Source: JBIICS01 sp044238735 | Lineage (GTDB): Bacteria; Bacteroidota; Bacteroidia; UBA4408 | Assembly (NCBI GenBank): GCA_044238735.1 | Contig: JBIICS010000059.1 | Span: 1 to 16,223 of the forward strand | DNA: 16,223 nucleotides | Direction of reading: 5' to 3' | Part shown: in pieces, positions 5,549 to 12,372 of the stretch | Numbering within the stretch: the stretch's first letter is position 1 | Layout: the number at the start of each line of letters is the position of its first letter | Notes under the pieces: model-generated | What the model saw: the letters and a program-made list of their open reading frames with translations, nothing else | Databases searched by the model: none | What the model was told of the DNA's origin: nothing | Translations under genes and position numbers: made by a program

Positions 5549-7240
5549 ATGCGTAAGCGATTATTACTTTTTATACTGGTTCCCCTCAGCTTATTTTTTT
5601 TAAGTTTTGTTGCGTTAAATGATCAGTTGTTTGAGGTTTCCAAGCACCTCGATATTTTTACTACCCTTTATAAAGAGCTCAATATATTTTATGTTGATGA
5701 AGTAGATGACGAAAAATTAACCCGAAAGGCGATAGACGCGATGCTTAATTCTTTGGATCCTTATACCGAATATTTTCCGGAGACTGAGTTAGAAGATTAT
5801 AAAATGAATTACATCAGTACCGAATACGGGGGTGTGGGTGCTTTAATTCAAACTCGCGATGGAAAAGTACTAATCTCTGAACCCTATGAAGGTTTTCCTG
5901 CACAAAAAAACGACATTAGAGCAGGAGATGAATTGTTGGAAGTAGATGGGAGAAGTGTTAAAGAATTTCCGGTAGAAAAAGTAAGCGAAAGATTAAAAGG
6001 TAAACCGGGTACAAAGCTTAAGGTTGTGGTTTTACGTGAAGGTGATGAAAAACCAATTGAAAAAAACCTGATTCGCGAAGAAATTAAGTTTGGAAATATT
6101 CAGTACTCTGGTATGGTTAATAATGGAATAGGATACATTAAGTTAGATAAATTCCTGTCTAATTGTTATGCCGAGTTTCGTAATTCATTTCAGGATTTGA
6201 AGAGAAAGGGGGCTAATAAACTAATCATAGATTTAAGAGGTAATGGTGGAGGTATTTTACAGGAAGCAGTCCAGATAATTAATTTGTTTGTTCCCAAGGG
6301 GGAAACTATTGTTACACAAAAAGGCAAAATTGCCGAAATGAATTCAAATTATACGGCCTATAACGAGCCACTCGATAATAAGATACCCATTGTGATTTTA
6401 GTAGATACAGCATCGGCATCTGCTTCCGAGATTACGGCAGGCGCTCTTCAGGATATTGATAGAGGGGTTGTAATTGGTCAGCGGACTTTTGGAAAGGGAC
6501 TTGTACAGCAAACAAAACAGCTATCGTATAATTCGCAATTAAAAATTACAGTAGCTAAATATTATACACCCAGCGGCAGATGTGTTCAGGCAATCAATTA
6601 TTCCAAGAAAGATAAAAAGGGAAAATCTAATTACATTCCCGATTCATTGATAGTAGAATATAGAACCAAGAATGGCAGAAGTGTTTACGATGGTAGTGGA
6701 ATTTCTCCTGATATTAAAATTGAAATACCTGCCTACAGTAGTTTATTATTAAATCTTGTTTCTAAGTATATCATCTTTGATTTTGCATCTCAATATCGTA
6801 AGAACAATCCGAAGATAGTTTCAGCTCGGGAATTTAAATTAAGTGATAAAGAATATGATGATTTTTGCTCTTTTGCCCTTGCTCATAAATTTGAATATCA
6901 AACAGGTTCTATGGAGAAATTTAAGGAATTAAAAAAAGCAGCCGAAGATGAAAAATATTTTGAAACAAGCAAAGAAGAGTTTACACAGCTCGAGAAATTG
7001 GTTGCCCCAGATAAACAAAAAGATTTAAAAAAATATAAATCAGAAATTAAAGAGTTTTTAGAAAACGAGATTGTATCGCGTTACTATTTTCAAAACGGAA
7101 GATTAGAAAACATGTTATTTAATTATGATGCTGAAATGCAAAAGGCAGTTGAGGTTCTAACAAATTCCTCTTTGTATAACTCTATTTTAAAAGGAGAAGG
7201 AGATTATAAGTTTATTGGTAAACCAGTCGCCAAGAATTAA
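5549..7240 (+). CDS. S41A family carboxyl-terminal processing peptidase (CtpA/Prc-like)
   Basis: This is a 563-residue envelope serine peptidase that trims C-termini of exported proteins. An N-terminal hydrophobic segment (about 5-23) is a signal peptide or anchor. A PDZ domain spans about 91-165 (Gly-Gly-Val-Gly start, Ala-Gly-Asp-Glu-Leu-Leu...Val-Asp-Gly core). The protease core runs from about 190 to 390. Catalytic Ser291 lies in Thr-Ala-Ser-Ala-Ser-Ala-Ser-Glu, with Lys316 in Phe-Gly-Lys-Gly and Gln320. The 25- and 4-residue spacings equal those of E. coli Prc Ser430/Lys455/Gln459. About 165 charged residues follow, as in other Bacteroidota members; this part probably modulates substrate access (inference). 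I start at the ATG at 5549, not the in-frame TTG at 5534, because the signal sequence begins Met-Arg-Lys-Arg. It is the first gene of a four-gene operon. Its substrate is unknown. Confidence 0.93.
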   Translation: MRKRLLLFILVPLSLFFLSFVALNDQLFEVSKHLDIFTTLYKELNIFYVDEVDDEKLTRKAIDAMLNSLDPYTEYFPETELEDYKMNYISTEYGGVGALIQTRDGKVLISEPYEGFPAQKNDIRAGDELLEVDGRSVKEFPVEKVSERLKGKPGTKLKVVVLREGDEKPIEKNLIREEIKFGNIQYSGMVNNGIGYIKLDKFLSNCYAEFRNSFQDLKRKGANKLIIDLRGNGGGILQEAVQIINLFVPKGETIVTQKGKIAEMNSNYTAYNEPLDNKIPIVILVDTASASASEITAGALQDIDRGVVIGQRTFGKGLVQQTKQLSYNSQLKITVAKYYTPSGRCVQAINYSKKDKKGKSNYIPDSLIVEYRTKNGRSVYDGSGISPDIKIEIPAYSSLLLNLVSKYIIFDFASQYRKNNPKIVSAREFKLSDKEYDDFCSFALAHKFEYQTGSMEKFKELKKAAEDEKYFETSKEEFTQLEKLVAPDKQKDLKKYKSEIKEFLENEIVSRYYFQNGRLENMLFNYDAEMQKAVEVLTNSSLYNSILKGEGDYKFIGKPVAKN

Positions 7241-7241
7241 T

Positions 7242-8663
7242 ATGAGAATACTAAATTTTATTTTATTTTTTTTAAGTTTTTGCCAAATATATGCGCAAAA
7301 CAAAGAATCGTGGTCACTTCAGCAATGTGTTGACTATGCATTGGCCAATAATAATACCGTTAGGCAGGCAGATTTAAATTCAGAGCTAAGTAAATCTAAT
7401 TATATTCAAAACCGGCTAAACAATTTGCCTACGGTTAATGGTTTTGCTTCTCATTCTTATAACTTCGGACAAACCATAGACCGTTATACTAATCAGTTTG
7501 CCAACGAAAGGGTTCAATCAAACAATTTTGCATTAAGTAGTAATATGAATCTTTTTAATGGTATGCAGAATTATAACAATTGGCAACAAAATAAATTTAA
7601 TTACGAGGCCAGTGTTAAGGATGCCGAAAAAGCCAAAAACGATATTGTATTAAATGTTGTTAATGCCTATTTGCAAATATTATTTGCTCAGGAAATATTA
7701 GATGCAACCCGAAAACAGGTTCAGTTAACTCAAAAGCAGGTAGAGCGAACTAAACGCCTTGTTGATGCAGGTTCTGCTAATAAAGGGGTTTTATTAAATG
7801 TGGAATCTCAATTATCCGGCGAAGAGTTACAATATATTAATGCAGAGAATAATTTTAATCTAGCTAACCTTAATTTGGCTTTGTTGCTTAATCTGGAAAA
7901 GCCATCTGAATTTAAAGTATCCAGACCCAATGTTTCGCTTCCCAAGGAGGATGCCTTAGCTTTAAATCCGGACGGTGTTTATACAATTGCACAGGAAAAA
8001 TTACCCGAAGTAAAGAGTGCTGAGTTAAGATTAAAAAGTGCAGAATATGCTCTTGCGTCTTCAAGGGGGGCAATTTATCCCACACTTTCATTAAATGCAA
8101 GTATTGCAACAGGATATTCCGGTTTACGTAAAAATTATTCGGGTGAAGAATTAGTGGGTTATCAAACATTGGTCGCCCCAGACAAAACAACAGTATTTTA
8201 TCAACCTATCTACACTTATACCAGTTCTGCAGTTCAGCCTTTCGCTGATCAGTTTTCGAATAATATAAATAAGTCGGTGGGTTTAAATTTAAATGTTCCC
8301 ATTTTTAATGGCTGGCAGGTTCAGAATGGAATTAAGCGTGCAAGAATTAATGTGATGAGTCAGAAGTTAAACTATGATAACGTTAAAATTCAGCTGAGAA
8401 GAAATGTTCAGCAAGCCTCTGCGGATGCTTTAGCTGCTCAGAAAAAGTACTATGCTACATTAAAGTCTAATAACGCTGCCAGCGAAAATTACAAGTATAC
8501 CGAACAGCGTTATGAGCTCGGTGCTTCTAACTCCTTCGAATATAATGATGCTAAAACCAGATTAAGTAAAGCAGACTCTGATTTATTGCAAGCCAAATAC
8601 GATTATTTATTTAAAGTTAAAATTCTTGAGTTTTATCAAGGAAAACCATTAGTTATCGAATAA
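7242..8663 (+). CDS. TolC family outer membrane efflux protein
   Basis: This is a 473-residue outer membrane channel subunit. Residues 1-18 are a signal peptide (Tyr-Ala before Gln19). The mature part starts Ser-Leu-Gln-Gln-Cys-Val-Asp-Tyr-Ala-Leu, the usual TolC-family opening. It has the two repeated halves of long helices with beta segments, such as Ser-Ser-Asn-Met-Asn-Leu-Phe-Asn-Gly near 105 and Leu-Asn-Val-Pro-Ile-Phe-Asn-Gly-Trp near 350. These Asn-Gly turns are typical of the strand-helix junctions. TolC trimers connect an inner-membrane pump and periplasmic adaptor to the outside. I use the ATG at 7242, one base after the ctpA stop, rather than an upstream in-frame TTG inside ctpA, because the signal peptide begins here. 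It is followed after one base by its likely adaptor partner. The exported substrate cannot be told. Confidence 0.92.
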   Translation: MRILNFILFFLSFCQIYAQNKESWSLQQCVDYALANNNTVRQADLNSELSKSNYIQNRLNNLPTVNGFASHSYNFGQTIDRYTNQFANERVQSNNFALSSNMNLFNGMQNYNNWQQNKFNYEASVKDAEKAKNDIVLNVVNAYLQILFAQEILDATRKQVQLTQKQVERTKRLVDAGSANKGVLLNVESQLSGEELQYINAENNFNLANLNLALLLNLEKPSEFKVSRPNVSLPKEDALALNPDGVYTIAQEKLPEVKSAELRLKSAEYALASSRGAIYPTLSLNASIATGYSGLRKNYSGEELVGYQTLVAPDKTTVFYQPIYTYTSSAVQPFADQFSNNINKSVGLNLNVPIFNGWQVQNGIKRARINVMSQKLNYDNVKIQLRRNVQQASADALAAQKKYYATLKSNNAASENYKYTEQRYELGASNSFEYNDAKTRLSKADSDLLQAKYDYLFKVKILEFYQGKPLVIE

Positions 8664-8664
8664 T

Positions 8665-10026
8665 ATGTTTAAGTCTAAAACAAGTAAAATAATAGGAATT
8701 TCAATAACAGTCATAATTGTAATTTCTTTTCTTGGAAAAAATAGGGGATGGTGGGGTAAACCTGATTATCTTAAAGTTTCTATAGAAAAAGTAGAAAAAA
8801 GAAGTATAATTGAAACAGTTTCGGCCAGCGGTAAAGTTCAGCCAGAACTGGAAGTGAAAATTAGTCCGGATGTACCTGGTGAAATAGTAGAGCTTTATGT
8901 TAAAGAGGGGCAGGAAGTAAAAAAAGGTGATCTGCTATGTAAAATAAAACCCGATTTATATGAATCCGCTGTAAACCGAAGCACTGCTGCTGTTAATACA
9001 GCTAAGGCAAACCTTGCCAATTCTAAAGCACGATTAACTCAGGTGAAAGCAAGTTTCGAAAATATAAAAGCAAATTATGAGCGAAACAAAAAGTTATTCG
9101 ATCAGGGTACAATTTCGCAGCAAGAATTTGATGCTTCTAAAGCTCAATATGAATCAAATTTGGCCGATATTGAAGCAACTGAGGAAAACGTTAGAGCCTC
9201 TCAATTTAGCATAAACAGTGCTGAGGCCGGACTAAAAGAATCTAACGATAATTTAAGTAGAACCTCTATTTATTCGCCTGTAAATGGTATAATTTCTAAA
9301 TTAAATATCGAATTAGGTGAACGTGTTGTAGGTACCTCGCAAATGGCCGGTACCGAAATAATGCGAATCGCTAACATTAATGATATGGAAGTTAATGTGG
9401 AAGTTAATGAGAACGATATAGTACGGGTTAGTTTAAATGATACCGCCGAAATTGAAGTGGATGCCTATTTAGATCGGAAATTTAAAGGAATCGTTACAGA
9501 AATTGCTAATTCTGCCAATACAGTGGGCCAAAGCACAGATCAGGTAACTAATTTCTCGGTAAAAATTAGAATTATTAGTGAATCATACGCAGATTTAACG
9601 GCCGGAAAACCCAGTAATTATTCTCCTTTCAGACCGGGTATGAGTGCAACGGTTGATGTTAAAACCAATGTGGTTAAGAATGTACTTTCGGTTCCCATTA
9701 CATCTGTTACTCCTCGCGAAGAAGGTTCTGAGAAGGCAAAAGATTCTGAAGCCGATGATGTGGAAGGCCAAGTTGTTTCGAAGGATAATGGTAAAGAAAA
9801 AACACTTCAAATTTTGGAATATGTTTTTGTTCACAAAGAGGGTAAGGTTATTCAAACTAAGGTTAAATCGGGTATTCAGGATAATAATTATATCCAGATT
9901 TTAAGTGGTTTAAACCCGGATGATGAAGTAGTGATTGGTCCGTACGAAGCAGTGTCCAAAACATTAAAGAACGACATGAATGTAAATGTTGTTCCTAAAG
10001 ACGAATTATATAAATCTAAAGAATAA
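8665..10026 (+). CDS. HlyD/MacA-like periplasmic adaptor subunit
   Basis: This is a 453-residue membrane-fusion protein bridging an inner-membrane pump and TolC. One N-terminal membrane segment (about 8-24) anchors it. A lipoyl-like half-motif (about 60-95: Pro-Gly-Glu-Ile-Val, then Val-Lys-Glu-Gly-Gln-Glu-Val-Lys-Lys-Gly-Asp) precedes a long coiled-coil hairpin rich in Ala, Lys, Asn and Gln (about 100-195). The second lipoyl half (Ser-Pro-Val-Asn-Gly-Ile-Ile) and a beta-barrel domain with Arg-Ile-Ala-Asn-Ile-Asn-Asp-Met-Glu-Val follow. Near 350-375 there is an acidic/Lys-rich linker unusual for the fold. Overall it is closer to MacA-type adaptors of ABC exporters than to classic RND adaptors, but either is possible. 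The start is one base after the TolC gene stop, in the same TAATATG junction as the previous pair. No MacB-like or RND pump follows; the next gene is tsaB. Confidence 0.9.
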   Translation: MFKSKTSKIIGISITVIIVISFLGKNRGWWGKPDYLKVSIEKVEKRSIIETVSASGKVQPELEVKISPDVPGEIVELYVKEGQEVKKGDLLCKIKPDLYESAVNRSTAAVNTAKANLANSKARLTQVKASFENIKANYERNKKLFDQGTISQQEFDASKAQYESNLADIEATEENVRASQFSINSAEAGLKESNDNLSRTSIYSPVNGIISKLNIELGERVVGTSQMAGTEIMRIANINDMEVNVEVNENDIVRVSLNDTAEIEVDAYLDRKFKGIVTEIANSANTVGQSTDQVTNFSVKIRIISESYADLTAGKPSNYSPFRPGMSATVDVKTNVVKNVLSVPITSVTPREEGSEKAKDSEADDVEGQVVSKDNGKEKTLQILEYVFVHKEGKVIQTKVKSGIQDNNYIQILSGLNPDDEVVIGPYEAVSKTLKNDMNVNVVPKDELYKSKE

Positions 10027-10028
10027 TT

Positions 10029-10694
10029 TTGGCTTTAGCATTACATCTGGAAACTTCTACAACGGTTTGCTCAGTTGCTATTACAAATGAAGAGACCCTG
10101 ATTTCGATAAAAGAGATTAATGATGGTTTTCGTCACGCCGAACTTTTAACCTTGTTTATTGAGGAATTATTAAATGAAAATTCATTAACTCCTCATAATC
10201 TCGATTTTATTTCATTAAGTATTGGTCCGGGTTCGTATACCGGTTTGCGAATAGGCGCCAGTGTGGCTAAAGGGTTATCATATGCTTTAAAAATACCAGT
10301 AGTAGGTGTAGACAGTTTGTCGGTAATTGCTCAGGTGGTAAAACAGGAACAGCAATTAAACTACGATTTTATAATACCTATGATTGATGCAAGACGAATG
10401 GAGGTTTATCATTCGGTATTTGATTTTAATCTAAACAGGCTTATACCAATCGAATCCCAGATATTAACTAATCATTCCTATTTAGAATTCCTAAATAAGG
10501 GTGTATGCTTGTTTTGTGGCAACTCAAACAGTAAAGCCAAGCAGGTAATTGTACATGAAAACGCCGTTTTTCAAGAAATTCTATCTTCCTCTAAGGGACT
10601 TATCAAACCTGCTTATCGGTTGTATGCCGATAAAAATTTTCTGAATACAGTTTATTTTGAGCCCTTATATCTAAAGCAATTTGGTGAGAAATAA
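10029..10694 (+). CDS. tsaB: TsaB, tRNA threonylcarbamoyladenosine (t6A37) complex subunit
   Basis: This is a 221-residue ASKHA-fold protein (E. coli TsaB has 231). TsaB dimerises with the catalytic TsaD and, with TsaE, transfers the threonylcarbamoyl group to A37 of ANN-decoding tRNAs in the cytoplasm. The N-terminus His-Leu-Glu-Thr-Ser-Thr-Thr-Val-Cys-Ser-Val-Ala, the Phe-Arg-His-Ala-Glu-Leu-Leu segment and Ser-Ile-Gly-Pro-Gly-Ser-Tyr-Thr-Gly-Leu-Arg-Ile-Gly are hallmarks of TsaB. The C-terminal half is shorter and less conserved, as usual. The start codon is TTG at 10029. It is two bases after the adaptor stop, gives exactly the family N-terminus, and no in-frame ATG is near. It is the last gene of the ctpA operon; a TolC-HlyD-tsaB neighbourhood is, from memory, seen in other Bacteroidota. 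It converges on the minus-strand pair with 8 bases between stops. Confidence 0.93.
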   Translation: MALALHLETSTTVCSVAITNEETLISIKEINDGFRHAELLTLFIEELLNENSLTPHNLDFISLSIGPGSYTGLRIGASVAKGLSYALKIPVVGVDSLSVIAQVVKQEQQLNYDFIIPMIDARRMEVYHSVFDFNLNRLIPIESQILTNHSYLEFLNKGVCLFCGNSNSKAKQVIVHENAVFQEILSSSKGLIKPAYRLYADKNFLNTVYFEPLYLKQFGEK

Positions 10695-10702
10695 TGCGAT
10701 GG

Positions 10703-11044
10703 TTATTTGCTGAATTTTTTTCTGTTTACCACTTTTAAAAGGGCTTTTTTAATAATAAGCTCGGCTAGATAATGAAAGTTCTCGTCGTGTGGTTTACTTA
10801 CAAAAAGTTCAAAGTAGTTATTGCCTAAATCTAAATGGTAAAGTATTCTTTTAATTTCTGTTAGTTTATTGTTAAGCTGATTTACTAAACGACTTTTTAC
10901 AAGATTTACCAGCTCTTCGTAACTATTAAATTCAGTTGTAATTACTTTTACCGGAAATCCCGCTAACGAAAGATCTTTTTCAATCTGAAAGAGAACTTCT
11001 TTTAAAATTTCTGAGTTGTAAGGTATTTTATCTGGAAAAATCAT
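10703..11044 (-). CDS. Unrecognised 113-residue protein coupled to a ferredoxin gene
   Basis: I do not recognise this family. It is a small, soluble-looking protein with no signal peptide, membrane segment or Cys. Predicted content is mixed alpha/beta: an N-terminal helix (Ser-Glu-Ile-Leu-Lys-Glu-Val-Leu-Phe-Gln-Ile-Glu), a strand (Pro-Val-Lys-Val-Ile-Thr-Thr-Glu), a long central helix, a strand region Asn-Tyr-Phe-Glu-Leu-Phe-Val-Ser, and a basic C-terminal helix ending Asn-Arg-Lys-Lys-Phe. The ATG at 11044 is one base after the stop of the [2Fe-2S] ferredoxin gene (TAAGATG), so the two are very likely co-translated and may act together. It is a real gene by position and length, with tight coupling upstream and an 8-base convergent gap to tsaB. 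Function is unknown. Confidence 0.75.
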   Translation of the reverse strand: MIFPDKIPYNSEILKEVLFQIEKDLSLAGFPVKVITTEFNSYEELVNLVKSRLVNQLNNKLTEIKRILYHLDLGNNYFELFVSKPHDENFHYLAELIIKKALLKVVNRKKFSK

Positions 11045-11045
11045 C

Positions 11046-11375
11046 TTAGCGTTTAAAGCTAAGTTTTAACCTCTCAACTATTCTACCATTTAGGATATGT
11101 TCTTCAATTATTTCATCAACATCTTCGGGTTGAACTTTACCGTAAAATATACCTTCCGGATAAATTACTACATTAGGACCTTCCTCGCAAATGTCAAAAC
11201 ATCCTGCTTTTTGGGCTCTAACCGGTATGCTCAGTTTAAGATCATTTAATTTCTTTTTGAAATCTGCAACCAATTTAAGTCCATGTTCTTCACCACACGA
11301 AATACGAGATCCGGCTGGTCTTTGATTGGTACATATAAATATATGTTTGTCAAATCTTAAATTATTTTCGTGCAT
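11046..11375 (-). CDS. Thioredoxin-like [2Fe-2S] ferredoxin
   Basis: This is a 109-residue cytoplasmic electron carrier of the thioredoxin-fold [2Fe-2S] ferredoxin family (the (2Fe-2S) ferredoxin domain also found in NuoE-like and Shethna-type proteins). Four Cys fit cluster ligation: Cys15 (Phe-Ile-Cys-Thr-Asn-Gln-Arg), Cys27 (Ser-Cys-Gly-Glu), Cys59 (Ala-Gly-Cys-Phe-Asp) and Cys63 (Ile-Cys-Glu-Glu-Gly-Pro), spaced 11, 31 and 3 residues apart. Val-Val-Ile-Tyr-Pro-Glu-Gly-Ile-Phe-Tyr-Gly and the following acidic helix are also standard for the family. The chosen ATG at 11375 gives the expected short lead to the first strand. It is the first gene of a two-gene operon with the 113-residue protein and diverges from the TIGR01777-like gene across 45 bases containing an inverted repeat. 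Its redox partners are unknown. Confidence 0.9.
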   Translation of the reverse strand: MHENNLRFDKHIFICTNQRPAGSRISCGEEHGLKLVADFKKKLNDLKLSIPVRAQKAGCFDICEEGPNVVIYPEGIFYGKVQPEDVDEIIEEHILNGRIVERLKLSFKR

Positions 11376-11393
11376 AAAACATTTAGTTTAGTT

Positions 11394-11415
11394 TATTGTT
11401 GTAAAAATAACAATA
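11394..11415. promoter_or_regulatory. Operator-like dyad between divergent genes
   Basis: TATTGTT (11394-11400) and AACAATA (11409-11415) are perfect inverted copies 8 bases apart, in the middle of the 45-base spacer between the ferredoxin gene and the TIGR01777-like gene. The 22-base symmetrical site suits a dimeric regulator that could control both genes. AT-rich DNA yields such sites by chance, so this is a moderate candidate. Confidence 0.4.
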
Positions 11416-11420
11416 GTTGA

Positions 11421-12326
11421 ATGACAAAAAAAGTTTTAATAGCAGGTGCCAATGGTTTAATTGGTAAAGCACTTACTCAGTTCCTACAAAGTAAACATTA
11501 TGAGGTTAGTTGGTTGGTTAGAAAACAACACCCCGATTTTAATATAAAACAATATTTATGGAATCCTAATCAGTGTGCTGTTGATAAAAAGGCCTTTGTA
11601 AATACTGATGTAGTTATAAATTTAGCCGGTGCAGGTATAGCGGAAAAACGTTGGACACCTTCCCGTAAAAAAGAAATCATCTCGAGCAGAGTATTGGCTG
11701 TAAAAACTTTAGCCGAATATTTAAAAAACTTTAATCAAATTCATCTTATTAATGCTTCTGCTGTTGGTTTTTACGGAAGTAGCGATTCGTCTTTTGTTTA
11801 CAACGAATCCAGTGATCCGGGAGTGGATTATATGGCCGAAGTTTGTAAGCTATGGGAGCAGGAGGTTTTTAAGGTTAGTTTAATGGGTATTAATACTTCA
11901 GTTGTTCGGATAGGTGTTGTATTAAGCGAAAAAGGAGGAGCCCTACCTCAAATTGCTGCTCCAATTAAATTAGGATTAGGGAGTGTTCTGGGTAAGGGTA
12001 ATCAATACATGTCGTGGATTCATATAAATGATTTATTGTCGGTTCTGTTTCGTTTAGCAGAAGGAAGTTTAGAAAAAGGAATTTACAATGCTGTAGCTCC
12101 TTTTCCGGTTTCAAATGCTGAATTTACTGGATCGGTAGCAAGGGCCTTAAACAAAAGAATTCTATTACCTGCAGTTCCATCATTCGTTTTAAAAATGGTT
12201 TTGGGCGAAATGAGTGATGTGGTTCTCAAAGGGAACAGGGTTTCTGCTCAAAAACTAATCGATTCAGGTTTCGAATTTCAGTTTAAGGATATCAATTCTG
12301 CTTTAGCAGATTTATTGAAGGTTTAA
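11421..12326 (+). CDS. TIGR01777 family NAD(P)-binding epimerase/oxidoreductase (YfcH-like)
   Basis: This is a 301-residue cytoplasmic protein of the extended short-chain dehydrogenase superfamily, close to the length of E. coli YfcH. The Rossmann Gly-x-x-Gly-x-x-Gly motif is at 9-15 (Gly-Ala-Asn-Gly-Leu-Ile-Gly). Family signatures follow: Val-Ile-Asn-Leu-Ala-Gly-Ala with Glu-Lys-Arg-Trp-Thr (about 66-82), Asn-Ala-Ser-Ala-Val-Gly-Phe-Tyr-Gly (about 111-119), and Ser-Trp-Ile-His-Ile-Asn-Asp-Leu (about 194-201). The C-terminal part, with Asn-Ala-Val-Ala-Pro and the Pro-Ala-Val-Pro...Gly-Glu-Met segment, matches the DUF1731-type tail of this family. The reaction and substrate of these proteins are not established. 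The ATG at 11421 follows directly on the spacer dyad. It is a single-gene unit facing the lipoprotein gene. Confidence 0.9.
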   Translation: MTKKVLIAGANGLIGKALTQFLQSKHYEVSWLVRKQHPDFNIKQYLWNPNQCAVDKKAFVNTDVVINLAGAGIAEKRWTPSRKKEIISSRVLAVKTLAEYLKNFNQIHLINASAVGFYGSSDSSFVYNESSDPGVDYMAEVCKLWEQEVFKVSLMGINTSVVRIGVVLSEKGGALPQIAAPIKLGLGSVLGKGNQYMSWIHINDLLSVLFRLAEGSLEKGIYNAVAPFPVSNAEFTGSVARALNKRILLPAVPSFVLKMVLGEMSDVVLKGNRVSAQKLIDSGFEFQFKDINSALADLLKV

Positions 12327-12370
12327 TTTATTTTTATGAAGCATAAAGGCTTACATGAATTAAAAATAAA
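12327..12370. terminator. Bidirectional AT-rich terminator candidate
   Basis: TTTATTTTTA (12327-12336) and TAAAAATAAA (12361-12370) are perfect 10-base inverted copies. They flank an inner stem AAGC (12339-12342) with GCTT (12349-12352), extended by ATG/CAT. The structure begins right after the TIGR01777-like gene stop and ends two bases before the lipoprotein gene stop. T-rich arms on each strand suit termination in both directions of this convergent pair. Confidence 0.5.
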
Positions 12371-12372
12371 CT

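Noticed and set aside
7215..7241. TTG start for the TolC-like gene inside ctpA
   Set aside because: It would put nine residues before a normal signal peptide; the ATG at 7242 is one base after the ctpA stop.
7912..9904. Open frames at 7912-8190 (minus), 9595-9855 (minus) and 9644-9904 (plus)
   Set aside because: They overlap the TolC and HlyD coding regions, which are full length and clearly in family, and have no start context or recognisable domain.
10024..10031. TAATTTTG at the hlyD-tsaB junction as a promoter -7 element
   Set aside because: It matches TAnnTTTG, but it is made of the stop and start codons, has no TTG at -33 spacing, and would start transcription inside tsaB.
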